Assembly: GCF_006539565.1 (NCBI RefSeq)
Contig: NZ_BJNG01000016.1
Coordinates: 186,001 to 250,000, forward strand
Direction: 5' to 3'
DNA from: Pseudonocardia hydrocarbonoxydans
GTDB taxonomy: Bacteria; Actinomycetota; Actinomycetes; Mycobacteriales; Pseudonocardiaceae
DNA length: 64,000 bases
The notes under the pieces were generated by a model, which was given only the letters and a program-made list of their open reading frames with translations, did not search any database and was not told the origin of the DNA. Below are positions 33,258 to 41,396 of the stretch, in pieces. Position numbers and translations under genes: made by a program. How positions within the stretch are numbered: position 1 is the first letter of the stretch; each line of letters opens with the position of its first letter.

Positions 33258-34564
33258 TGGGCCACAGCGTAGAACCAGGCCGGTGGCAGGCCGAGACCGA
33301 CAGGCTGCTCGATCAGATGGCCGGGCGGTTCGCTCGCGTGGAGACCCGCCGGCGGGCCGGGAAGTTCCTGCTCGGGCTACTGGCCGACCTGCCACGGAAG
33401 AACTGCTGGACGATCGCCGAGCACGCCGGTGACCTGGATCCGCATGGCATGCAGCACCTGCTGGGCCGCGCACGCTGGGACACCGACGGTGTCCGCGACG
33501 ACCTGCGCGACTACGTCACCGGCCAGCTCGCCGACAGCGACGCGGTGCTGGTGGTCGACGAGACCGGCGACCTCAAGAAGGGCACGTGCACGGTCGGGGT
33601 GCAACGCCAGTACACCGGCACCGCCGGACGGATCGAGAACGCCCAGGTCGCGGTCTACCTCACCTACGCCGCCGCCCGTGGCCACGCCATGATCGACCGC
33701 GAGCTCTACCTCCCGCGCTCCTGGACCACCGACCCAGACCGGTGCGATCGCGCCGGCGTCCCGGACGACATCGAGTTCGCGACCAAGCCCGCGCTTGCCA
33801 CCGGGATGCTCACGCGGGCGCTGCGGGCTGGGGTCGCGGCCCGGTGGGTGGCCGCTGACGAGGTCTACGGCGCCGACCCCGCCCTGCGCACCGAACTGGA
33901 ACTCCAGCAGATCGGCTACGTGCTGGCGATTGGCTGCGACCGGCGCGTCCCGACCGGAGCCGGGCTGTTGCGCGCCGACGCGCTCACCGCCGGTTTGCCG
34001 CGACATGCCTGGCAGCGAGTCTCGGCTGGTGCCGGTGCGAAGGGGCAGCGGTTCTACGACTGGGCGTTGGTCACCCTCACCCCGCCCGCCGACGCGCCGG
34101 ACACCGCGTGTTGGTGGCTACTCGTGCGCCGCCACCGCGACACCGGCGAGCTGGCGTTCTACCGTTGCTACAGCCCACACCCGGTGCCGCTGCGCGAGCT
34201 GGTCCGCGTCGCCGGCCGCCGCTGGACGGTCGAGGAATCCTTCCAGGCCGCCAAGGGCCTGGCCGGGCTCGATGAGCACCAGGTCCGCCGCTGGACCTCC
34301 TGGCAGCGCTGGACCCTGCTGGCCATGCTCGCCCACGCGCTGCTCGCGGTGATCGCCGCGAACGAGCACGCCGACCGGCCCGCCGTCCTCGGGTTGATCG
34401 CGCTGACCTGCAACGAGATCCGACGCCTGCTCACCGTGCTGGTCATCGACCCCGCCCGCACCCTCGCCTGCCCACACGCCTGGTCCCACTGGCGACGTCG
34501 TCACCAGCACCGAGCCCGAACCAGCCACTACCGGCGACAGCAGACAACCCTGCGACCGTCATAA
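33227..34564 (+). CDS. IS701-family transposase
   Basis: The product is 445 residues with a DDE-type core: VLVVDETGDLKKGTCTVGVQ (first Asp), WVAADEVYGADP (second Asp) and RWTVEESFQAAKG (Glu). The GLDEHQVRRWTSW segment after the Glu is typical of IS701. The stop TAA reaches the first base of the right inverted repeat. No frameshift or stop is seen, so the enzyme should be functional. GTG 33227 is the longest start; GTG at 33251 or 33257 are alternatives. Confidence 0.93.
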   Translation: MSTSDDQAVAVGHSVEPGRWQAETDRLLDQMAGRFARVETRRRAGKFLLGLLADLPRKNCWTIAEHAGDLDPHGMQHLLGRARWDTDGVRDDLRDYVTGQLADSDAVLVVDETGDLKKGTCTVGVQRQYTGTAGRIENAQVAVYLTYAAARGHAMIDRELYLPRSWTTDPDRCDRAGVPDDIEFATKPALATGMLTRALRAGVAARWVAADEVYGADPALRTELELQQIGYVLAIGCDRRVPTGAGLLRADALTAGLPRHAWQRVSAGAGAKGQRFYDWALVTLTPPADAPDTACWWLLVRRHRDTGELAFYRCYSPHPVPLRELVRVAGRRWTVEESFQAAKGLAGLDEHQVRRWTSWQRWTLLAMLAHALLAVIAANEHADRPAVLGLIALTCNEIRRLLTVLVIDPARTLACPHAWSHWRRRHQHRARTSHYRRQQTTLRPS

Positions 34565-34582
34565 CGATCTACGGCTGGAGTA

Positions 34583-35143
34583 CTAATCCCGCTCGCCGGT
34601 GCCGTGTCCGACCGGCTCGACGTCAGCCGCCAGGGCCGCGCCGTCTGCGCCCGCCTGGCGTCGGAGCTGGGTGAGACGATCAGCCTCGCGGTGCTGCAGG
34701 GGCACTGGGCGGTGAACGTCGACCAGGCGCTCGGCCCGTCGACGGTCTCCTCGCACAACTGGATCGGCCACCTCACCCCCCCTGCACTGCACCGCGGGCG
34801 GCAAGATCCTGCTCGCCCACCTCCCGGAACCCCGCCGCGCCGAGCTGCTCACCGCGTCGGGGATGGAGCGGCTCACCGAGCGGACCGTCACCCTCGCCGG
34901 CGCCCTCGAGGCCGAGCTCGCCGAGGTCCGCTCCGCGGGATACGCCGTCGCGGTGGAGGAGTACGAGACCGGCCTCAACGCCGTCGCCGCGCCGGTGCGC
35001 GACCGCAGCGGATCGGTGGTCGCCGCCCTGAGCGTCAGCGGCCCGGCCTACCGCTTCGACGAGGACCGCCGGGCGGACCTGACGGTCCCCCTGCTCCGGG
35101 GGCGGGCGAGATCTCGCGGAGGATGGGCTGGTACACCGCCTGA
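34583..35143 (+). pseudogene. IclR-family regulator, 3' part, with two more frameshifts
   Basis: This is the effector-binding part of the same gene cut by the IS. GETISLAVLQGHWAVNVDQ is followed by a C7 run at 34776-34782 that shifts the frame. The next frame reads GGKILLAHLPEPRRAELLTA to GYAVAVEEYETGLNAVAAPV, the IclR effector-site motif. A G run near 35098-35102 shifts it again into EISRRMGWYTA and the stop. The natural protein would be about 255 residues. Two homopolymer shifts plus the insertion leave no functional regulator. Confidence 0.82.
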
Positions 35144-35267
35144 GACGCCCGGAACGCCGATCCGGCCGGTGTCCGATCCCGTCCCCGTGGCGCGGTCGTC
35201 CGCGGTGACAGGGCCGGGCGGGGTGGTGACACGGCCCGCCGTCGCCCGGCGCCGTAGGGTCGGCCCG

Positions 35268-36023
35268 GTGTTCGTCGATGATCTCGGGACCGGGGTGGCC
35301 GTGCCGGACGCCGTGGGGCGGGTGGTGTCGGTCGTCCCCTCGCTGACCGAGGCCGTGGCCGCCACCGCGCCGGGTCTGCTGGTCGGCGTCACCGACTGGT
35401 GCACCCACCCCGGCGACCTCGACGCCGCCCGGATCGGGGGCACCAAGAACCCCGACGTCGACGCGATCGTCGCGCTGCGGCCCGACCTCGTCGTCGCCAA
35501 CCAGGAGGAGAACCGGGCACCCGACCTCGACGCGCTGCGCGCCGCGGGCGTGCCCGTGTACGTCACCGACATCCGCACGCTCGACGACGCCTTCGGCTCC
35601 CTGGCCCGCATGCTCGCCGCCTGCCGGCTCGACCGTCCCGCGTGGCTCGACGAGGCGGAGGCGGCGTGGGTGGCGGTCCCCGTCCCCTCGCGGCGGCGGC
35701 GCGCGGTGATCCCGATCTGGCGCCGGCCGTGGATGGCGGTCGGGTCCGACACGTTCACCGGTGCGCTGCTGGCCCGGCTCGGCGTCGACAACGTGCTGGG
35801 CGACGACCCGGAGCGCTACCCCCGGTTCGACCCGGCGACCCTGCCCCCGCACGACCTCGCCGTGCTGCCCGACGAGCCCTACCTGTTCACCGCCGACGAC
35901 GGGCCCGAGGCGTTCCCCGGCGTCCCGTCCGCGCTGGTCAGCGGGCGGTTGCTGACCTGGTACGGCCCGAGCCTCACCGAGGCCGCCCACACCCTCCCCC
36001 AGGCCCTGACCCCGCCCCCCTGA
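35268..36023 (+). CDS. Helical-backbone metal/cobalamin-binding protein (BtuF-like)
   Basis: The product is 251 residues of the TroA-like helical-backbone receptor fold: VVSVVPSLTEAVAATAPG, TDWCTHPGDLDAARIGGTKN, then ALRPDLVVANQEENRAPDLD. No signal peptide is seen, as in many annotated cobalamin-binding proteins of actinobacteria. Its cargo and place of action are therefore uncertain. TAGGGT at 35255-35260 lies 7 bases before the GTG, a leaderless pattern. No transporter genes adjoin it; repeat array B follows its stop. Confidence 0.83.
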   Translation: MFVDDLGTGVAVPDAVGRVVSVVPSLTEAVAATAPGLLVGVTDWCTHPGDLDAARIGGTKNPDVDAIVALRPDLVVANQEENRAPDLDALRAAGVPVYVTDIRTLDDAFGSLARMLAACRLDRPAWLDEAEAAWVAVPVPSRRRRAVIPIWRRPWMAVGSDTFTGALLARLGVDNVLGDDPERYPRFDPATLPPHDLAVLPDEPYLFTADDGPEAFPGVPSALVSGRLLTWYGPSLTEAAHTLPQALTPPP

Positions 36024-36027
36024 CCCC

Positions 36028-36431
36028 GCGAGTCCCCCGTTCTCCGCCCGCGAGTCCCCCGTTTCCCGCACGCGAGTCCCCTGGTTTTGCGCCTGCGAGT
36101 CCCCCGCTTCTCGGCGCCCGCGAGTCGCGGCCCGCTGCGCTCGACCCGGTCCGGCGGGTGATCCGCCGTCGGCGACGGATCGCCGCATGATCATCGTCTC
36201 GGCGCATTTCCGGCGATCCTCCGCCGCATTCGCGCCGAGACGGTGATCTTGGCGCGGCCGTCGCACCGGACGGAGCTGGGAACGCCGACACGACCCGTAG
36301 GCCACGACGGAATCCGGGAGCCACGGGCGGAGGCCCCGCCGCCCGCGGGCACACCCGCCCGACCTGTCGACGCGACTCCCGCGACTCACGGGCGCAGAAC
36401 CAGGGACTCGCGGCGAAGAACGGGGACTCGC
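36028..36431. repeat. 22-bp repeat array B, five forward and at least two inverted units
   Basis: GCGAGTCCC-type units begin at 36028, 36050, 36072, 36095 and 36120 (spacing 22, 22, 23, 25; the last is GCGAGTCGC). The inverted GGGACTCGC begins at 36403 and 36423, with a degenerate copy near 36381. About 250 bases of unique sequence separate the blocks. It fills the 425-base gap between two plus-strand genes, and the last unit nearly touches the TRIC -10 box. No gene is seen inside. Confidence 0.85.
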
Positions 36432-36448
36432 GGATCTAGGCTCGGCGC

Positions 36449-37042
36449 GTGCTCATCGTCCTCGACCTCCTCGGCGTCGCCGTGTTCGCCGCGTCCGGCG
36501 CGCTGGCCGCGGTGCACGCCCGGCTGGACGTGTTCGGGGTCGTGGTGCTGGCCGCCGTCACCGCGCTAGGCGGGGGGATCGTGCGCGACGTGCTGCTCGG
36601 TGTCACGCCGCCCTCGACGCTGCGCCAGTGGCCCTACCTCGTGGTCCCGGCGGTGGTGGCGCTGCTGGTGTTCCGGTGGCATCCGGCGGTGACGCGGCTG
36701 CGGCGCGGGGTGCAGCTCGCCGACGCGCTCGGGCTGGCGCTGTTCGTCACCACCGGCACCGCGGTGGCGCTGGGCACGGGCGCCCCCGCGATCACCTCCG
36801 CGCTGGTCGGGGTGATCACCGGCATCGGTGGCGGGGTGCTGCGGGACCTGCTGCTCAACGAGATCCCGACGGTGCTTCGCCGCGAGATCTACGCCCTCGC
36901 CGCGGCCGGGGGTGCCGTGATCGTGGTGGCCGGGGACGCCGCAGGTCTCCCCGAGCTGCCGGTCGCCCTCGTCGCCGCGGGGCTCGTCGCCGGTGTCCGG
37001 GTGCTGGCCCTGTGGCGACGCTGGAACGCGCCGGTCGCCTAG
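36449..37042 (+). CDS. TRIC-type cation channel (UPF0126/YicG family)
   Basis: The product is 197 residues with six to seven membrane helices and the duplicated family motif: first GGGIVRDVLLG after helix 2, then GGGVLRDLLLNEIPTVLRRE after helix 5. Prokaryotic members form trimeric monovalent cation channels. TAGGCT at 36437-36442 is followed after 6 bases by the GTG start, so the mRNA is probably leaderless. The stop is TAG. Confidence 0.9.
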   Translation: MLIVLDLLGVAVFAASGALAAVHARLDVFGVVVLAAVTALGGGIVRDVLLGVTPPSTLRQWPYLVVPAVVALLVFRWHPAVTRLRRGVQLADALGLALFVTTGTAVALGTGAPAITSALVGVITGIGGGVLRDLLLNEIPTVLRREIYALAAAGGAVIVVAGDAAGLPELPVALVAAGLVAGVRVLALWRRWNAPVA

Positions 37043-37355
37043 GACCCCGCGCCGCCGCCACCGTCGCCGCCCGCGCCCGACGCCGGCACGGTTGCCATTC
37101 TCCGCCCGCTGCGCGGCCGCCACGACCGCGGCGACGGCGCCGCCCACCGGGGCCTCCTCGGTGAACGCCGTCTCCACTTTCCGGCGCCGCGCCGCTCGGG
37201 CAGCTCGCCGTAGCGGTGCGGGACGACGCGCCCGTCCTCCAGGGTGATCGCGGCGGCCACCACCAGCGTGATCAGCAGCGGGCGGCACGTCGATGCCGAC
37301 GGAGCCGCGGTCGCGGCCCGTCAGCGGGTCGCGCGGGATCACGAACAACTCCTCG
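37043..37355 (-). pseudogene. Possible frameshifted gene remnant of unknown family
   Basis: No intact gene fits these 313 bases. Read on the minus strand, coding-like pieces appear in successive frames: ELFVIPRDPLTGRDRGSVGI, then PLLITLVVAAAITLEDGRVV followed by PHRYGELPERR, then KVETAFTEEAPVGGAVAAVV. Two shifts near 37275 and 37185 would join them into one polypeptide. I do not recognise the family and the case rests on reading-frame feel only. Confidence 0.35.
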
Positions 37356-38546
37356 TCAGCGCCGTGCCGGTTCCACGGGGGCCGCCCCGGCGGTGGGCCG
37401 GGCCGCACCGGTGGCCAGCAGGCCCACGACCAGCGCCCCGAGCACGACGAACAGCGCGGTGAGGATGCCCGCGTCCTGGGCCAGCAGGCCGATCAGGGGC
37501 GGGCCGGCCAGGAACGCGGTGTAGCCCACCGAGCTGACGACCGACACGCGCGCCGCGGCCTTCGCCGGGTCGTCGGCGGCCGCGCTCATCCCGACCGGGA
37601 ACCCCAGCGACGCGCCCAGCCCCCACAGCAGCGCACCGGCCAGCGCCACCGGCACCGACCCGCCGACGAGCACCAGCAGCAGCCCGACCAGCGCCAGCCC
37701 GGCCGCCGCGCGCAGCACCGCGACCCGCCCGTACCGCTCCAGGGCGGACCCCCCGAACGTGCGCCCGACCGTCATCGCGCTGACGAAGACCCCGAACGCG
37801 ATCGCGCCGACGGTCTCGCTCGCGCCGTAGCCCTCCACCAGCGCGTAGGCGATCCAGTCGTTGGCCGAGCCCTCGGTGAAGGCGAAACCGAGCACGAGCA
37901 CGCCGATCAGCAGCGTGCGCGGTTCGCGCCAGGCCGCCAGCACGCCGGTGCCGCCCTCGGCCCGCGTCGGCGCGGGCACCGACGGCAGGAAGCCGCGCAC
38001 GGCCACCGTCATGACGAGCGGGATCAGCACCACGACGCCGAGCACCTGCGCGGCGAGCGGGACGCCGGTGGCCGCGGTGGCCGCGCCGATCCCGGCCCCG
38101 ACCACGGTGCCGATGCTGAACGCGGCGTGCAGCCGCGGCATGAGGGTGCGGCCGCGGCGCTGCTCGACCTCCGCGCCCGCGACGTTCATCGCGACGTCCC
38201 AGACCCCCGTGCCCAGCCCGGTGACGGCGAGGCCGATCGCCGCGGGCAGCACGGACGCGGTGAGCAGGCCCAGCGCGAGCAGCGCGAGGCCGACGGTCTC
38301 GGTGAGCGCCGCGACCAGCACCGACCGCCCCGGCCCCAGCCGAGCCACGAGCGGCCCGGCCAGCGGCAGCCCGGCCACCGAGCCCGCCGAGAGGCACAGC
38401 AGCATCAGGGCGAGCTGCGCGGTCGTCAGACCGAGGCCGTCGGCGATGGCCGGTGTGCGGCTGATGAACGACGCGAACGCCAACCCGTTGACGGCGAAGG
38501 CCACCACCACCGCGTTGCGCGCCCGGCGCAGATCGGTCGTCACCAC
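37356..38546 (-). CDS. MFS transporter
   Basis: The product is 396 residues with twelve membrane segments (VVVAFAVNGLAFASFISRTP at helix 1, LVARLGPGRSVLVAAL after helix 2). It resembles the fucose/YbjJ-like MFS group with an S-R-T-P-x-I-A-D motif in the first loop. GTG 38546 follows GGGAG; a second GTG is next to it. A perfect 16-bp palindrome covers the region just upstream, and a LacI-type gene lies close by on the other strand, so a sugar-like substrate is plausible but unproven. Confidence 0.87.
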   Translation of the reverse strand: MVTTDLRRARNAVVVAFAVNGLAFASFISRTPAIADGLGLTTAQLALMLLCLSAGSVAGLPLAGPLVARLGPGRSVLVAALTETVGLALLALGLLTASVLPAAIGLAVTGLGTGVWDVAMNVAGAEVEQRRGRTLMPRLHAAFSIGTVVGAGIGAATAATGVPLAAQVLGVVVLIPLVMTVAVRGFLPSVPAPTRAEGGTGVLAAWREPRTLLIGVLVLGFAFTEGSANDWIAYALVEGYGASETVGAIAFGVFVSAMTVGRTFGGSALERYGRVAVLRAAAGLALVGLLLVLVGGSVPVALAGALLWGLGASLGFPVGMSAAADDPAKAAARVSVVSSVGYTAFLAGPPLIGLLAQDAGILTALFVVLGALVVGLLATGAARPTAGAAPVEPARR

Positions 38547-38554
38547 GAGCTCCC

Positions 38555-38570
38555 ATCGAATCGATTCGAT
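38555..38570. promoter_or_regulatory. Perfect 16-bp palindromic LacI-type operator
   Basis: ATCGAATCGATTCGAT is an exact palindrome with a central CG, the hallmark of LacI/GalR operators. It starts 9 bases upstream of the MFS start and lies 36 bases before the plus-strand gene at 38606 that leads into a LacI regulator. It could therefore control both directions. The assignment to that regulator is inferred from position and symmetry. Confidence 0.7.
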
Positions 38571-38605
38571 ACGCGGGCCAGCGTACGCCCCGGGTACGGT
38601 CCGGC

Positions 38606-39007
38606 GTGCCCTGGTTGCTCGTGCATCTCGTCACCACCGCGGTGCTCACCGGCGTCGGCTGGGTGGTGCAGGTGGTGGTGTACCCGGCGTTCGCGCTGGT
38701 CGGGCCCGATCAGTGGCCCGCCTACCACCGGGCGCACCTGCGCCGGATCGGCTGGGTGGTCGGGCCGCCGTGGCTGCTGCAGGGCGTGTCGGCCGGGGCG
38801 CTGCTGCTGGCGTCGCCGACCGGGTTCGCCGCCCTCGGGGTGCTCGCCGCGGCGGGCGCCGCGCTGACGGTGCTCGGCGCCGTCCCCGCCCACACCGCGC
38901 TCGACGCCGACCGCGACCTGCGCCCGCTGCTGCGCGCGAACCTGGCGCGCACGCTGGTCTGGACCGCCGCCACGGTGCTGGCGGCGGTGCAGCTCGGGCT
39001 ACCGTGA
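38606..39007 (+). CDS. Four-helix membrane protein
   Basis: The product is 133 residues with four hydrophobic segments (LLVHLVTTAVLTGVGWVVQV, WVVGPPWLLQGVSAGALLLA, ALGVLAAAGAALTVLGAVPA and RTLVWTAATVLAAVQLGL) and a loop with YHRAHLRRIGW. Its shape is like DUF1772-type small membrane proteins. TACGGT lies 5 bases before the GTG start. Its stop overlaps the first possible start of the LacI gene. Confidence 0.7.
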   Translation: MPWLLVHLVTTAVLTGVGWVVQVVVYPAFALVGPDQWPAYHRAHLRRIGWVVGPPWLLQGVSAGALLLASPTGFAALGVLAAAGAALTVLGAVPAHTALDADRDLRPLLRANLARTLVWTAATVLAAVQLGLP

Positions 39008-40065
39008 CGCCCGTGAGCGCCCGCCCGACCCTGGCCACGGTGGCCGCCCGCGCCGGGGTGTCACCGTCGACGGCGTCGCTGGCGTTCTCCGGCAGCCCGC
39101 GCGTCGCGCCCCCCACCCGCGAGCGGGTCCTCACCGCCGCGGCCGAGCTGGGCTACGCGGGCCCCGACCCGATCGCGGCGTCGCTGCGCCGCGGCCGCAG
39201 CGGCGTCATCGGGGCGTTCGTCGGCGAGCGGCTGCTCTACGCCTTCCGCGACCCGGTGGCGATCCAGCTGCTCGACGGGATCACCGAGGTGCTCGGCGCC
39301 CACGACGTCGGGCTGCTGCTGCTCGCCGGCGACACCGGCCGGCCGTCGGTCGCCCAGATCGCCCGCATCCCCCTCGACGCCGCGATCTTCGCCACCTGCG
39401 GCCTGGAGGACGACCCCGCGCTCGACCTGCTGCTCGCCCGCGGCGTCCCGGTGGTCGCCGTCGAGGGGCCGGTCGTCGACGGGGTGGTGCTCGTCGACGT
39501 CGACGACCGCGCAGGCACCGCCGACCTCGCCCGCCACCTGCACGGGCTCGGCCACCGCCGCGTCGAGATCGTCGCCATGCCGCTGCGCCTGGACGGGCGG
39601 CGCGGCCCCGTCGACGCCGCCCGGCGCGCCCGCGCGCACTACCGCGACGTGCGGCACCGGCTGGAGGGTGTCGAGGAGGTCTTCGGGCCGGTGCCGGCGT
39701 TCGAGACCGCCAGCAACGCCGTCGACGAGGGGGTGCACGCCGGTCGCGTCCTGCTCGACGTCCCGCCCGCCCGACGGCCCACCGCCGTGCTCGCGCAGAG
39801 CGACGTGCTCGCCGCCGGCGTGCTCCAGGCCGCCGCGCAGCTGGGCCTGGACGTGCCGGGCGACGTCAGCGTCGCCGGGTTCGACGGCGCCGACCTGCAC
39901 TGGCTCGGCGCCACCCGCCTCACCACGGTCGTCCAGCCGACCGACGAGAAGGGCCGCCGGGCCGCGCAGGCCGCGATGGACCTCGTCGACGGGACCCGCC
40001 CCGCCGACACCGTGCTCCCGGTGGCGCTGCGCATCGGCACCACGACCGGACCACCGGCCCGCTGA
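39004..40065 (+). CDS. LacI-family transcriptional regulator
   Basis: The product is 353 residues. The N-terminal helix-turn-helix TLATVAARAGVSPSTASLAF and the hinge-linked periplasmic-binding-like domain (IGAFVGERLLYAFRD to DVSVAGFDGADLHWLGATRL) are complete. GTG 39004 overlaps the previous stop; GTG 39013 is equally possible. It probably binds the ATCGAATCGATTCGAT palindrome upstream of the divergent MFS gene and controls it and its own operon in response to a sugar-like ligand. Confidence 0.92.
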   Translation: MTPVSARPTLATVAARAGVSPSTASLAFSGSPRVAPPTRERVLTAAAELGYAGPDPIAASLRRGRSGVIGAFVGERLLYAFRDPVAIQLLDGITEVLGAHDVGLLLLAGDTGRPSVAQIARIPLDAAIFATCGLEDDPALDLLLARGVPVVAVEGPVVDGVVLVDVDDRAGTADLARHLHGLGHRRVEIVAMPLRLDGRRGPVDAARRARAHYRDVRHRLEGVEEVFGPVPAFETASNAVDEGVHAGRVLLDVPPARRPTAVLAQSDVLAAGVLQAAAQLGLDVPGDVSVAGFDGADLHWLGATRLTTVVQPTDEKGRRAAQAAMDLVDGTRPADTVLPVALRIGTTTGPPAR

Positions 40066-40068
40066 CCG

Positions 40069-40950
40069 CTACGAGGCGGGCGTGTGCGGGACGGGGCAGC
40101 CCCGCGGGAAGGTGCCGAGCGCGGCCACGTCGTAGCCGTCGGGGTAGCTGCGGACGTTGGGCAGCTGGCGGGCGTACTTCGGCTCCGCCCGCGGCGCCAT
40201 GCGGCGCACCACCGCGCTGCGCGCCCGCACCGCGGCCCGGGCCGCGCGCTGCTCCCACGCCGGGATGCGGGGGTAGCGGAAGGCGGCGCGCAGGGCGTCG
40301 TCCATCAGGCCGTAGGAGAAGCGGGTGACGACCTTCGCGGGCGCGAGGTGGTTGGGTGGGAAGGTCGTGAACAGCGCCAGCGTGGCGTCGGCGACGGCGC
40401 GGGCGCCCGGGTCGTAGCCGAAGTGCTCGCGCTCGTAGTCGTCCATGTAGGTCGCGAACTCGCGGTGGGTCTCCGGGATGTCCTTCATCCCCATCAGCGC
40501 GCCGAGCTTGCGGTAGTTGTGCGCGGCGGCGATGCGCTCGTGCTCGGAGAGCCGGCGCCACCCCATGTCGTCGATCCACCGGATCGGCACGACGACGAAC
40601 GTGGACAGGACGTAGAGGAAGTCGGCGTTGGAGATGTCGTACGCGCCGTGCATCTGGTTCATCCGCCGGATCGCCGCACGGCCCTGGGTGCTGTCGTGCC
40701 CGTGCTCGAGCACCGCGTCGAGGATCAGGGCGGTGTCGTCGTAGCGCTTCTGGACCCGCTCGGTGAACTCGCCGGTGGACGCCAGGAGCTTCCCGATGCT
40801 CGGCACGGCGTAGGTGCGGAACAGCGCGAACGACAGGGCCTGGTTGTAGTCCCACGGGAACTCGTGGGTGGCACTGATGCCGTAGATCTCGACGGCGTCG
40901 GCGACCGGGTCGAGCTCCTCGATGCGACGCAGCCAGTGGTGGCGATCCAT
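40069..40950 (-). CDS. Oxygenase MpaB family protein (DUF2236)
   Basis: The product is 293 residues, all-helical. The conserved blocks are YDDTALILDAVLEHGHDSTQ (with its flanking RAAIRRMNQMH), the DADFLYVL-like NADFLYVLSTFVVVPIRWID, and ALFTTFPPNHLAPAKVVTRF. Actinobacterial DUF2236 proteins include latex-clearing-type b-haem oxygenases and fungal MpaB-like enzymes; many have no known substrate. It is convergent with the LacI gene, 3 bases apart. Confidence 0.85.
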   Translation of the reverse strand: MDRHHWLRRIEELDPVADAVEIYGISATHEFPWDYNQALSFALFRTYAVPSIGKLLASTGEFTERVQKRYDDTALILDAVLEHGHDSTQGRAAIRRMNQMHGAYDISNADFLYVLSTFVVVPIRWIDDMGWRRLSEHERIAAAHNYRKLGALMGMKDIPETHREFATYMDDYEREHFGYDPGARAVADATLALFTTFPPNHLAPAKVVTRFSYGLMDDALRAAFRYPRIPAWEQRAARAAVRARSAVVRRMAPRAEPKYARQLPNVRSYPDGYDVAALGTFPRGCPVPHTPAS

Positions 40951-41029
40951 GCGCGCAGGCTAGGTCGCCCGCATGGATACGGTCAACGCTGACCGTCCCC
41001 TGTCACCGGTGCGGGTCCATGCTGGTGGC

Positions 41030-41371
41030 ATGGACACGGACATCGACCCGACCGTCCCGCCCAGCGGGCCCGGCTGCCTCGACTGCGACGCCGCGGGCGG
41101 CTGGTGGGTGCACCTGCGCCGGTGCGCGCGGTGCGGCCACGTCGGCTGCTGCGACTCCTCCCCCGCCCAGCACGCCACCGCGCACTGGAAGGCCACCGGC
41201 CACCCGGTCGTGCGCAGCTACGAGCCGGGCGAGAGCTGGTTCTGGGACTACGCGACGGGCACCGCCGCCCGGGGCCCGGAGCTCGCCCCGCCGCTGCACC
41301 GCCCGGCCGACCAGCCCGTGCCCGGACCGGCCGGGAGGGTCCCCGCCGACTGGCGTGCGCACGTCCACTGA
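41030..41371 (+). CDS. UBP-type zinc finger protein
   Basis: The product is 113 residues. GCLDCDAAGGWWVHLRRCARC followed by GHVGCCDSSPAQHATAHWKA and TGHPVVRSYEPGE is a complete ZnF-UBP domain with its Cys/His ligands. In eukaryotes this fold reads ubiquitin C-termini, while bacterial versions are common in actinobacteria and have no known partner. An in-frame ATG at 40973 would add 19 residues. Confidence 0.88.
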   Translation: MDTDIDPTVPPSGPGCLDCDAAGGWWVHLRRCARCGHVGCCDSSPAQHATAHWKATGHPVVRSYEPGESWFWDYATGTAARGPELAPPLHRPADQPVPGPAGRVPADWRAHVH

Positions 41372-41396
41372 CCCGGGCGCACCGTCGACGGGCCGC

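Larger units (their letters stand above)
33150..34582 (+). mobile_element. Complete IS701-type insertion sequence with 4-bp target duplication
   Basis: The element is 1433 bp. The terminal inverted repeats are TACTCCAGCCGTAGATCGT at 33150-33168 and its exact complement at 34564-34582 (19 bp). The direct repeat CTAA flanks both ends (33146-33149 and 34583-34586), the target type known for IS701-like elements. One intact transposase gene fills it. Intact ends, gene and duplication suggest a recent and possibly active insertion. Confidence 0.93.

Noticed and set aside
34168..34528. Antisense gene inside the IS
   Set aside because: The frames mirror the transposase and have no start signal.
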